From Clostridia bacterium (GTDB lineage: Bacteria > Bacillota > Clostridia > Christensenellales > Borkfalkiaceae), in NCBI GenBank assembly GCA_017503885.1, contig JAFVSF010000038.1, forward strand, positions 1 through 10,608: a stretch of 10,608 bases of DNA, given 5' to 3'. This document shows positions 4,921 to 10,608 of this stretch, one piece after another. The notes below the pieces were generated by a model. That model was not told the origin of the DNA, searched no databases, and saw nothing but the letters and a program-made list of their open reading frames with translations. The position numbers and the translations under genes were made by a program. Every line of letters begins with the position of its first letter. Position 1 is the first letter of the stretch.

Positions 4921-6195
4921 TTAGCATTCAACGGTAACCTTTTTTGCTCCGTCTGCAACGATTTTGCAAGAGAAGAACTTTTTTAAACCTTCAACTGCAA
5001 AAGAGTAGTCTTTTATAGCGAACGTTTCAACAGCTGAGTGCATTGCAAGTTGAGCAAGACCGATATCAACGCTACGAATTGAAACTTGATGGGAACTAAT
5101 TGCTCCAAGAGTTCCACCACAAGGCATATCTGAACGCATAAAGAAATCTTGATATTTAACGTTAGCATCTTCAAAAATCTTTTTGATTATAGAAGAAGAG
5201 AATGCGTCCGTGGTGTAGTTTTGATTTGCGTGGTGCTTAATAACAATACCTTCGCCCATTTTAACTCTGTTGGTTGGGTCTGAAAGTTCGGGGTGGTTTG
5301 GATGGATTGCGTGTGCGTTGTCGTCCGAAACGATAAACGAACTTGCAAGAGCGTTGTCAAATTCGTTAGATTTGCCTAAACTTTCGCTAATTCTTCTTAA
5401 AACGTCGAATAAGAATTTAGAGCCTGCACCTTGTTTTGTCGAACTTCCCACCTCTTCGTTATCTGCTATATATGCTACTGCAATAGACTTTGGAGTGCTT
5501 GCTATTAAACTTTCTAAAGAAGAAATTGCACTTGCCAAATTGTCTATTCTAGGCGAGCAGAGAAGTTCATCTTCGTATCCACTAGTAAATGGGGCTTGCG
5601 AACATACTACGAAAAGGTCGTAGTCGGCAATGCGTCTGTCACCTGCAAAAGATTTTAACTCTTCTTCTAATCCACCGGTTTTAAAAACGTCTGCAATAGG
5701 GCTTAAGTCAACTTGAGGGTTGAGTTTCAAACCGTCGTTTACACCCCTATTTAAATGAATCGCAAGTGATGGAATAACGAAGGTCTTGCTAGAAGTGAAA
5801 GTTTGACTTTCAAACGTTTTTCCGTCGGTTAAGATAACTCTTCCAGCAACCGTAACGGGACGGTCAAGCCAAGAATATAAAAGCCCACCACCATATTTTT
5901 CAACGTTGAATTTTACGTAGTTTTCAACCTTGATTTCTGGGTTAAATTTAAGTTTAAAACAAGGAGAATCGGAGTGTGAGGCTACGATATTAAAAGCAAA
6001 ATCCTCTCCTACTTTAAATGCGATAAGGGCAGAGCCGTCACGAGAAACGAAATATTTTCCACCAACTTTAACGTTGAAAGTTTGATTTTCTTTAAGTTCG
6101 GCAAAGCCGTTTTTTTCAAGAAGTTTAACGGCATTGTCATGTGCATGGTAGGGTGTTAAACTTTTGTTTAAATAGTTAATAAGTAAATTGTTCAT
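4921..6195 (-). CDS. M18 family (aspartyl-type) aminopeptidase
   Basis: This is a cytosolic zinc exopeptidase of about 424 residues, typical length, that removes N-terminal, often acidic, residues from peptides. Numbered from the upstream Met (6201), the family motifs are: ASHSDSP with His-76, SPRIDN with Asp-220, DNEEVGS with Glu-249/Glu-250, VSDDNAHAIHPNHP at 291-304, RSDMPCGGTLG at 356-366 and MHSAVE with His-388. These supply the two-metal site and the catalytic Glu, and all are present. There are two in-frame starts (MSMNN). AGAGG (complement of 6204-6208) is only 2 bases from the first ATG (6201) but 8 from the second (6195), so I chose the second. The gene is monocistronic with its own promoter and terminator. 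Family assignment is firm. True substrate preference is not visible. Confidence 0.96.
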   Translation of the reverse strand: MNNLLINYLNKSLTPYHAHDNAVKLLEKNGFAELKENQTFNVKVGGKYFVSRDGSALIAFKVGEDFAFNIVASHSDSPCFKLKFNPEIKVENYVKFNVEKYGGGLLYSWLDRPVTVAGRVILTDGKTFESQTFTSSKTFVIPSLAIHLNRGVNDGLKLNPQVDLSPIADVFKTGGLEEELKSFAGDRRIADYDLFVVCSQAPFTSGYEDELLCSPRIDNLASAISSLESLIASTPKSIAVAYIADNEEVGSSTKQGAGSKFLFDVLRRISESLGKSNEFDNALASSFIVSDDNAHAIHPNHPELSDPTNRVKMGEGIVIKHHANQNYTTDAFSSSIIKKIFEDANVKYQDFFMRSDMPCGGTLGAISSHQVSIRSVDIGLAQLAMHSAVETFAIKDYSFAVEGLKKFFSCKIVADGAKKVTVEC

Positions 6196-6224
6196 AGACA
6201 TATCCTCTATAATTTTATAAAAAC

Positions 6225-6253
6225 ATTATATAATATTTATAAAAATATGTAAA
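6225..6253 (-). promoter_or_regulatory. Sigma-A-type promoter of the M18 aminopeptidase gene
   Basis: On the minus strand, TTTACA (complement of 6248-6253), a 17-base spacer and TATAAT (complement of 6225-6230). The -10 is 30 bases from the chosen start codon. Confidence 0.8.
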
Positions 6254-6338
6254 GTTTTTTACCTATGAATTATTATACACGTGTGCAAATGTAAAAGTGT
6301 TCAAACGTTACGAGTTTTAAACTGAAAATCTTAAAATA

Positions 6339-6389
6339 GTCGCCTATAAGTCGATTATTTAAGGTTTTTTGTCGAAAAAGATAGGCGAC
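6339..6389. repeat. Stem-loop with 9-bp perfect arms upstream of aspS, holding a Spo0A-box-like core
   Basis: GTCGCCTAT (6339-6347) and ATAGGCGAC (6381-6389) are perfect inverted repeats. Inside are a TCGA/TCGA pair (6351-6354, 6372-6375) and TTGTCGAA (6369-6376), which matches the Spo0A-box consensus. The left arm begins a 14-base sequence, GCCTATAAGTCGAT (6342-6355), that recurs just after aspS. The element lies upstream of the likely aspS promoter, so it is not part of that leader. The remainder of the 316-base gap (6196-6511) holds the two divergent promoters and AT-rich DNA. I see no T-box signature there. Confidence 0.5.
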
Positions 6390-6448
6390 AGATAATTTGT
6401 ACGGGCAAAATCGCATATAAATATATTTACTTAACTATTATTAAGTAA

Positions 6449-6477
6449 TTGACTTTTTTAAAAATTAAGTATAAAAT
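6449..6477 (+). promoter_or_regulatory. Sigma-A-type promoter of the aspS operon
   Basis: TTGACT (6449-6454), a 17-base spacer and TAAAAT (6472-6477). Transcription would start near 6484, leaving a short leader of about 28 bases before the aspS ATG. Confidence 0.75.
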
Positions 6478-6511
6478 AATTGTACTATTTTTAAATTCGG
6501 AGAAAATTTAT

Positions 6512-8311
6512 ATGTCAGAATTTATGTGCAACTTAAGAAGAACGACAATGTGTGGCGTTCTCGGTATGGAAAACGTAGGCGAAGAAGTAGTAGTAATGGG
6601 TTGGACTCAAAGGAGAAGAAATCTCGGTAGTCTTATCTTCGTTGACCTTCGTGATAGAACTGGTCTTGTCCAAATCGTTTTTGACGATACTACTGCAAAA
6701 GACGTTTTTGCAAAAGCAGAATCTATCCGTTCGGAATACGTACTTGCCGTTAAAGGTAAGGTAAGAGAGCGTAGCAGTAAGACGGACAGAATTGCAACGG
6801 GTGCAATCGAAATTCTTGCCGACGAACTTAGAATTCTTTCCGAGGCAGATACAACGCCGTTTGAAATTTTAGACGATACAAACGTTAACGAAACGCTTAG
6901 ACTTAAATATAGATACTTGGACCTTAGAAGACCATCACTTCAAAAGAATTTTATCGTTAGAAATGAAATTTGCAAGGCTGCAAGAAGATTTTTTGACGAC
7001 AACAATTTCTTAGAGGTTGAAACTCCTATGCTCGGTCGTTCAACTCCTGAAGGAGCAAGAGACTATCTCGTTCCATCTAGAGTGCACGAGGGTTGTTTTT
7101 ATGCTCTTCCACAATCTCCACAACTTTACAAACAACTTTTGATGATTTCAGGTTTCGATAGATATTATCAAATTGCTAGATGTTTCCGTGACGAAGATTT
7201 AAGAGCAAACCGTCAACCAGAATTCACTCAAATCGACGTTGAAATGAGTTTCGTTGAAGAGGTTGAGGACGTAATGCACCCAATCGAGGGCTTAATCAAA
7301 AACGTATTCAACTCCACATTAGGTCTTGACCTCGGCGAAGGTCATTTTAGAACTATGACCTATAAAGAGGCTATGGAAAATTATGGTTCAGATAAGCCAG
7401 ATACTCGTTTCGATATCAAAATCGTAAACTGTTCAGACTTGTTTGCAAATTCTACGTTCAAAGTGTTTAGCGACGCTTTGGCTGTTGAAATTGGACCTAT
7501 TAGAGGTAGCGTAAGAGCAATCAATGCTAAAGGTCTTTCTTCTGGATTTTCAAGAAAGGACCTCGATGCTACCGTAGAATACGCTAAAACCCTCGGTGCT
7601 AAAGGTCTTTGCTGGATGAACTGGCCTGTTGGTGGAGAAATTAAATCTTCAATCGCTAAATTCTTGAGCGAAGAAGATATTGCCAACATTAAAGAGAGAA
7701 TGAACTTTGAAGAAGGCGACGTTATTTTCATTGCAGCAGACAAAGATTACGTTGTATTCAATACTCTCGGTGGCATAAGACTTTACATTGCTGAAAAGTT
7801 CAATCTTATCGATAAAGATCGTTATGATATTCTTTGGGTAACGGAATTCCCAATGTTCGAGTGGTCTGAAGAGGAAAATCGTTTTATGGCAGTGCACCAT
7901 CCTTTCACTTCGCCTATGACGGAAGATTTAGACCTTATTGACGTTGCTCCCGAAAAGGTTAGAACAAAGGCTTACGACCTCGTTATAAACGGTCAAGAAG
8001 CAGGTGGTGGCTCAATTCGTATTCACTCGAGAGAAATACAAAAGAAGATGTTTAACGTTCTTGGATTTACTGATGAAGATATTGAAAAGAAATTTGGTTT
8101 CTTTGTAGGTGCGTTCAACTACGGTACTCCTCCTCACGGTGGCTTGGCGTTTGGATTAGACCGTCTTACGATGCTTATTTGTAAAGATGATTCTATTCGT
8201 GACGTTATCGCATTCCCTAAGGTGCAAACGGCATCTTGTCTTATGAGTGAAGCTCCTTCTTTTGTAGAAGACAAACAACTTGATGAACTTGCTATTTCTA
8301 TCAAGAAATAA
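6512..8311 (+). CDS. aspS: Aspartate--tRNA ligase
   Basis: This class II synthetase charges tRNA-Asp with aspartate. It has 599 residues, the usual bacterial length. The N-terminal OB anticodon-binding domain contains GWTQRRRNLGSLIFVDLRDRTG at 30-51. Motif 1 is around FLEVETPML (166-174). The aspartate-binding QSPQLYKQLL is at 201-210, motif 2 FRDEDLRANRQPEFTQID at 225-242, the GAD insertion at about 290-430, and motif 3 GLAFGLDRL at 544-552. In the anticodon domain the residue after RRRN is Leu, as in the tRNA-Asp-specific E. coli enzyme, whereas relaxed AspRS enzymes usually have His there. I infer a discriminating enzyme. GGAG at 6499-6502, 9 bases before the ATG at 6512, supports this start. 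A longer reading from TTG at 6449 begins inside the -35 element and is rejected. The gene heads a probable four-gene operon. Confidence 0.98.
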   Translation: MSEFMCNLRRTTMCGVLGMENVGEEVVVMGWTQRRRNLGSLIFVDLRDRTGLVQIVFDDTTAKDVFAKAESIRSEYVLAVKGKVRERSSKTDRIATGAIEILADELRILSEADTTPFEILDDTNVNETLRLKYRYLDLRRPSLQKNFIVRNEICKAARRFFDDNNFLEVETPMLGRSTPEGARDYLVPSRVHEGCFYALPQSPQLYKQLLMISGFDRYYQIARCFRDEDLRANRQPEFTQIDVEMSFVEEVEDVMHPIEGLIKNVFNSTLGLDLGEGHFRTMTYKEAMENYGSDKPDTRFDIKIVNCSDLFANSTFKVFSDALAVEIGPIRGSVRAINAKGLSSGFSRKDLDATVEYAKTLGAKGLCWMNWPVGGEIKSSIAKFLSEEDIANIKERMNFEEGDVIFIAADKDYVVFNTLGGIRLYIAEKFNLIDKDRYDILWVTEFPMFEWSEEENRFMAVHHPFTSPMTEDLDLIDVAPEKVRTKAYDLVINGQEAGGGSIRIHSREIQKKMFNVLGFTDEDIEKKFGFFVGAFNYGTPPHGGLAFGLDRLTMLICKDDSIRDVIAFPKVQTASCLMSEAPSFVEDKQLDELAISIKK

Positions 8312-8325
8312 GCCTATAAGTCGAT
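8312..8325 (+). repeat. Second copy of a 14-bp direct repeat flanking aspS
   Basis: GCCTATAAGTCGAT begins directly after the aspS stop codon and is identical to 6342-6355. The copy at 6342 is inside a stem-loop, while this one has no matching right arm nearby. The ribosome binding site AAAAGGGG (8326-8333) of the next gene follows at once. Confidence 0.5.
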
Positions 8326-8340
8326 AAAAGGGGTATAATT

Positions 8341-8763
8341 ATGAATATTGATGATTTTAAAAAGGTAAAAATAGAGGCTATGAAGGCTAAGGATAAAGAT
8401 GCCGTAACAGCCTTAAATGCCGTTATAAATAAGCTTATGCTTGCGGGGATAGAAAAGAAAGCCGTAGGCGAAACTCTCTTGGATGAGGACGTTACTAAAA
8501 CTCTTCAAAAGACTATAAACGAACTTACTGAGGAAAGAGATTGCTTTGCTAAAGCAGGAAGAGAAGAAACCGTTGCAGGTCTTAATAGGCAAATTGAAAC
8601 GGTTGCAAAATATCTTCCTAAAATGCTTTCAGCAGATGAGATAAAGGGTATTATTCTCAGTTTAGAGGATAAGACCATGCCGGTAGTTATGAAACATTTT
8701 AAGGCTAACTATGCAGGCAAAGTAGATATGAAACTCGTAGGAGAAGTTTTGAAATCGTTATAA
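8341..8763 (+). CDS. GatB/YqeY domain-containing protein
   Basis: The 140 residues match the YqeY family along their length: an N-terminal helical half starting MNIDDFKKVKIEAMKAKDKDAV, then TEERDCFAKAGREE at about 63-76, QIETVAKYLPKMLSADEI at 84-101 and a C-terminal VMKHFKANYAGKVDMKLVGEVLKSL. The C-terminal part resembles the tail domain of GatB, the amidotransferase subunit that helps bind tRNA. The role of free-standing YqeY is not settled, though a link to tRNA metabolism fits its place 29 bases after aspS. AAAAGGGG lies 7 bases before the ATG. It is probably co-transcribed with aspS. The family call is firm and the function open. Confidence 0.93.
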   Translation: MNIDDFKKVKIEAMKAKDKDAVTALNAVINKLMLAGIEKKAVGETLLDEDVTKTLQKTINELTEERDCFAKAGREETVAGLNRQIETVAKYLPKMLSADEIKGIILSLEDKTMPVVMKHFKANYAGKVDMKLVGEVLKSL

Positions 8764-8814
8764 AGCATCGTAGGCTAATTTACAAACGTGTGCTAATCAA
8801 TGGAAGGTGGTTTT

Positions 8815-9312
8815 GTGAAAGTTTGGGTATATAGAATATTTTTAATAATTTGCATAGCAATTACGCTTGGATTCATTTTATATAACTCAACGCGTACAGC
8901 AGAGCAGTCTTCTAAGGTTTCAAGTGCTGTTACGGAGAAAGTTGTGGGCGTTGTCGCTCCAGAGATTGAAAATCTGGAGGAGAGTAAAAAGGTTGTTGAA
9001 ATGAGGGAGTTTAATTTTCTTATAAGAGACTTGGCTCACTTGTTAGAATTCGTTGCCCTTGCTTTTTTCGTTGGTCTACTTGCCTTTACGGTTAAGTTTA
9101 GATACGGAAGGTATTCAATACCACTAGTCGTAGTGACGTTAGGATGTTTTTTATTTGCAGTTTGTGACGAAGTTATACAAGGGCTTTTCGACGGTAGGGC
9201 TACGCAGGTGTTAGACATTGCCTACGATTCGTTAGGTGCAGTTATAGGGTTATTGATTGCTTGCGTCGTAGACTTTATTGGTTTATGCGTTGTAAAACGT
9301 AAAAGAGATTAA
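8815..9312 (+). CDS. VanZ-like family membrane protein
   Basis: This 165-residue integral membrane protein has likely membrane segments at about 5-23, 77-94, 101-117 and 138-160. The VanZ-type residues are present: IRDLAHLLEF with Arg-71, His-75 and Glu-78, then CDEVIQGLFDGRATQVLDIAYDSLGA with Asp-118, Glu-119, Gln-122, Arg-128, Asp-134 and Gly-141. VanZ gives low-level teicoplanin resistance, but most family members are uncharacterised, so resistance should not be assumed. A soluble segment (about 24-68) lies between the first two membrane segments. I chose the GTG at 8815 because GGAAGGTGG ends 4 bases before it. An in-frame ATG at 8800 adds five residues but has no ribosome binding site. 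It is third in the aspS operon, 51 bases after the YqeY gene. Confidence 0.9.
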   Translation: MKVWVYRIFLIICIAITLGFILYNSTRTAEQSSKVSSAVTEKVVGVVAPEIENLEESKKVVEMREFNFLIRDLAHLLEFVALAFFVGLLAFTVKFRYGRYSIPLVVVTLGCFLFAVCDEVIQGLFDGRATQVLDIAYDSLGAVIGLLIACVVDFIGLCVVKRKRD

Positions 9313-9333
9313 ATTTTGATATAGGAGAAAATA

Positions 9334-9714
9334 ATGGCTAAAGTTAATTCTAAAAAGAAAAATAAAGCATACAGAAAAAGACTCTTTCTAATTATTTTGA
9401 GCAGTATAATTTTGATTAGTCTTACTTGTACCTTGTTTTTAGGTTTTAAAATTCACACTTACGGAAGAGAGGTTACCGTAATTTACGCTGCAGGGGAAGG
9501 GGAAGTTCAACCAGCGACTCAGGTCGTTTACGTTTACAAGCGTTATCAGTTGGCAACGCCTTCTAATCCAGATAGAGAGTTCTTGTATTGGAGTCTTGAC
9601 GGAACAGAAAAGGGTAAAGTTACTATCGACGGTATTTGGAGAGCTTCTAGCGATAGACAGGTCGTACTGTATGCCGTTTATGGTGAAGAGTACGGGTGGA
9701 CCGAAAACTATTAA
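9334..9714 (+). CDS. Small membrane-anchored protein with Listeria-Bacteroides (InlB B-type) repeat
   Basis: The 126 residues have a very basic N-terminus (KKKNKAYRKR), one membrane segment at about 17-38 and an outside domain. That domain, from VTVIYAAGEGEV (47-58) through PSNPDREFLYWSLDG (76-90) and GIW (100-102) to VVLYAVYGEE (110-119), fits a single Listeria-Bacteroides repeat with its P-x-x-P/Y-x-F-x-x-W core and closing LYA. Such repeats are usually found in multiple copies in large surface proteins, so one copy on a short anchor is unusual. No cell-wall sorting motif is present. AGGAG lies 6 bases before the ATG, and the VanZ-like gene ends 21 bases upstream, so the two are likely translated from one message. 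A binding or envelope role is inference. Confidence 0.85.
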   Translation: MAKVNSKKKNKAYRKRLFLIILSSIILISLTCTLFLGFKIHTYGREVTVIYAAGEGEVQPATQVVYVYKRYQLATPSNPDREFLYWSLDGTEKGKVTIDGIWRASSDRQVVLYAVYGEEYGWTENY

Positions 9715-9743
9715 ATGGTTTTTAAAGCCTATATAAATTGATG

Positions 9744-9785
9744 AAAAATACGCCTTACAGTAAAAAGTTAGGCGTATTTTTAATT
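9744..9785 (+). terminator. Intrinsic terminator of the aspS operon
   Basis: AAAAATACGCCT (9744-9755) and AGGCGTATTTTT (9770-9781) pair perfectly around a 14-base loop. The T-rich tail closes the four-gene operon. The arms are symmetrical enough to act on the other strand too, but no gene faces it. Confidence 0.92.
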
Positions 9786-9885
9786 TTAACAGCAAACGAC
9801 TTGACTAAAAAATAGGAAATTTTGAATAGAAAAATGCAAATTTTGCCTATATCATTATATAATATTATATATATAGAAAAAATTT

Positions 9886-9956
9886 TAAAAAAATTAAAAA
9901 AATTTTTATTTTACCCATTAAAAACAGTTGACAAAGAAAGTGTAATCGTATATTAT
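9886..9956 (+). promoter_or_regulatory. Strong promoter of the S10 operon with upstream A/T tracts
   Basis: TTGACA (9928-9933), a 17-base spacer and TATTAT (9951-9956). Phased A and T runs at 9886-9914 lie directly upstream of the -35 and look like an UP element for the RNA polymerase alpha subunit, as expected for a ribosomal protein operon. Transcription would start near 9961-9963. The stretch 9786-9885 is AT-rich with no other feature I can support. Confidence 0.87.
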
Positions 9957-9962
9957 ATGAGG

Positions 9963-10148
9963 GCTGTGTTTAATATGGGTTGAGATGGGAAGTTACTTAA
10001 ACCCCGCTTGTTTACAGGATCCGGAACCTGTTTTTAAGTAAGGAAGATAATTCTCATTGACAAATGTGAGGGTATAACCCTTGCGACTAACTGCATGCCC
10101 AAAGAGTAGAGATATCATTCGCAAAACACAGCGGCGAGTGATTTTTTT
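9963..10148 (+). ncRNA. Structured 5' leader of the S10 operon, candidate attenuator RNA
   Basis: A closing helix P1 joins GCTGTGTTT (9963-9971) to AAACACAGC (10124-10132), nine perfect pairs. Within it are P2, TTACTTAAA/TTTAAGTAA (9993-10001 with 10033-10041), capped by ACAGG/CCTGT (10014-10018 with 10027-10031). P3 is CATT/AATG (10055-10058 with 10063-10066) and a small hairpin GGG/CCC follows (10070-10072 with 10078-10080). A terminator begins at 10114. The 3' strand of P1 is the loop of that terminator, so the two should exclude each other. The multi-branched fold does not look like 6S RNA, and I see no T-box or common riboswitch core. In E. coli the S10 leader is controlled by protein L4 through attenuation. 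Whether anything similar occurs here is inference. Confidence 0.7.
10114..10148 (+). terminator. Intrinsic terminator inside the S10 operon leader
   Basis: ATCATTCGC (10114-10122) and GCGAGTGAT (10134-10142) form nine pairs with one T-G, around an 11-base loop AAAACACAGCG, followed by a T run to 10148. It stands 65 bases before the rpsJ start. I find no well-spaced promoter after it: a TTGACA at 10179-10184 lacks a proper -10. Read-through is therefore probably needed for rpsJ expression. Confidence 0.85.
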
Positions 10149-10212
10149 ATTGTTTAGGTATGACACACACGGCAATGTTGACAATATGTTAGTATAAAAC
10201 GGAGGTAACAAA

Positions 10213-10512
10213 ATGGCAGGTCAAAAAATCAGAATTAAGTTAGCTGCATACGATCACAAAATGGTAGATCAAGCAACTGAAAGAATCGTAGAGACGATGA
10301 AAAAGGCTGGCGCTAAGATAAGCGGTCCTATTCCACTTCCTACTGAAAAGGAAATCGTCACTATTCTTCGTTCTCCCCACAAGTATAAGGATAGCAGAGA
10401 GCAGTTCGAGATAAGAACTCATAAGAGACTTATCGACATTTATTCAACGAACGCTAAAATCCTCGACAGCATCCATCTTCCTGCGGGCGTTGACGTAAAG
10501 ATTAAACTTTAA
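10213..10512 (+). CDS. rpsJ: 30S ribosomal protein S10
   Basis: The 99-residue protein is full length. It belongs to the 30S head and, in some bacteria, also serves as NusE in antitermination. The S10 signature KAGAKISGPIPLPT (31-44) and the block RSPHKYKDSREQFEIRTHKR (53-72) are clear. GGAGG at 10201-10205, 7 bases before the ATG, supports the start. It is the first gene of the S10 operon, followed 46 bases later by rplC. It lies behind the leader with the internal terminator, so its expression is probably set by read-through. Confidence 0.99.
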   Translation: MAGQKIRIKLAAYDHKMVDQATERIVETMKKAGAKISGPIPLPTEKEIVTILRSPHKYKDSREQFEIRTHKRLIDIYSTNAKILDSIHLPAGVDVKIKL

Positions 10513-10558
10513 TCAAGTAAAACAATTTTTTTAAAATATACGGAGGTGAACTTTATCT

Positions 10559-10608
10559 ATGAATAAAGCAATCATTGGAAAGAAATTGGGTATGACTCAG
10601 ATCTTTTC
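10559..10608 (+). CDS. rplC: 50S ribosomal protein L3, 5' end only
   Basis: The first 16 codons read MNKAIIGKKLGMTQIF, the standard L3 N-terminus, and the reading frame is open to the window edge. GGAGGTGA (10542-10549) lies 9 bases before the ATG. The order rpsJ-rplC is the normal start of the S10 operon. The rest of the gene lies outside the window. Confidence 0.97.
   Translation, partial: MNKAIIGKKLGMTQIF

Noticed and set aside
5436..5443. TTGTCGAA Spo0A-box match inside the aminopeptidase gene
   Set aside because: It encodes conserved protein sequence and lies far from any promoter. One such match in the window is expected by chance.
5270..5623. 117-codon plus-strand frame opposite the M18 aminopeptidase
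   Set aside because: The minus strand carries the full catalytic motif set, and the plus frame has no supporting signals.
6449..6511. N-terminal 21-residue extension of AspRS from a TTG codon
   Set aside because: The TTG is part of the predicted -35 element, and the ATG at 6512 has a proper ribosome binding site and gives the normal AspRS N-terminus.
8800..8814. ATG start for the VanZ-like protein
   Set aside because: There is no ribosome binding site before it. The GGAAGGTGG that follows serves the GTG at 8815.
9963..10148. Leader RNA as 6S RNA or T-box
   Set aside because: Its helices are multi-branched and asymmetric rather than one long rod with a central bubble, and there is no GGTGG-ACC T-box sequence. 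Rfam comparison would settle it.
10179..10196. TTGACA followed by TATAAA as a second rpsJ promoter
   Set aside because: The gap between the two hexamers is only about 9 bases, too short for a sigma-A promoter.

Overview
The window looks like a chromosomal segment of a low-GC Gram-positive bacterium, most likely an uncultured Clostridia-type Firmicute. The evidence is the AT-rich intergenic DNA, strong GGAGG-type ribosome binding sites, sigma-A-like promoters with 17-base spacers, a Spo0A-type DNA-binding domain, DegV, DUF1540, YqeY and VanZ-like proteins, and an S10 ribosomal operon that begins with rpsJ-rplC. I saw no insertion sequence, integrase, phage gene or CRISPR array.

Layout. Positions 1-212: the 3' part of tRNA-Val(TAC), a complete tRNA-Gly(GCC) and two terminators. 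Positions 245-2546, minus strand, three separately terminated genes: a 48-residue cysteine-rich DUF1540 protein, a DegV-family lipid-binding protein, and a transcarbamylase-fold protein that has lost most of its carbamoyl-phosphate-binding residues. Positions 2577-2785 form a divergent promoter region. Positions 2786-4186, plus strand: an orphan MsmX/UgpC-type sugar-importer ATPase with an acidic, repeat-bearing tail. Positions 4196-4494: a terminator, a 74-nt imperfect hairpin, a Spo0A-box-like site and a promoter. Positions 4495-4863: a stand-alone Spo0A C-terminal DNA-binding domain with no receiver domain. Positions 4921-6195, minus strand: an M18 aminopeptidase convergent with it.

Positions 6449-9785, plus strand, form a likely operon: aspS, a YqeY/GatB-like protein, a VanZ-like membrane protein and a small membrane protein with a Listeria-Bacteroides (InlB B-type) repeat, ended by a strong terminator. 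From 9928 a very strong promoter reads into a structured leader of about 185 nt that contains an intrinsic terminator. This is followed by rpsJ and the start of rplC. In the leader, a closing helix and the terminator cannot easily form together, which suggests attenuation of the S10 operon.

The points most worth following up are the receiver-less Spo0A DNA-binding protein, the pseudo-transcarbamylase and the S10 leader. Most other genes are ordinary housekeeping functions. Function calls rest on motif recognition by eye, without database searches or folding software.
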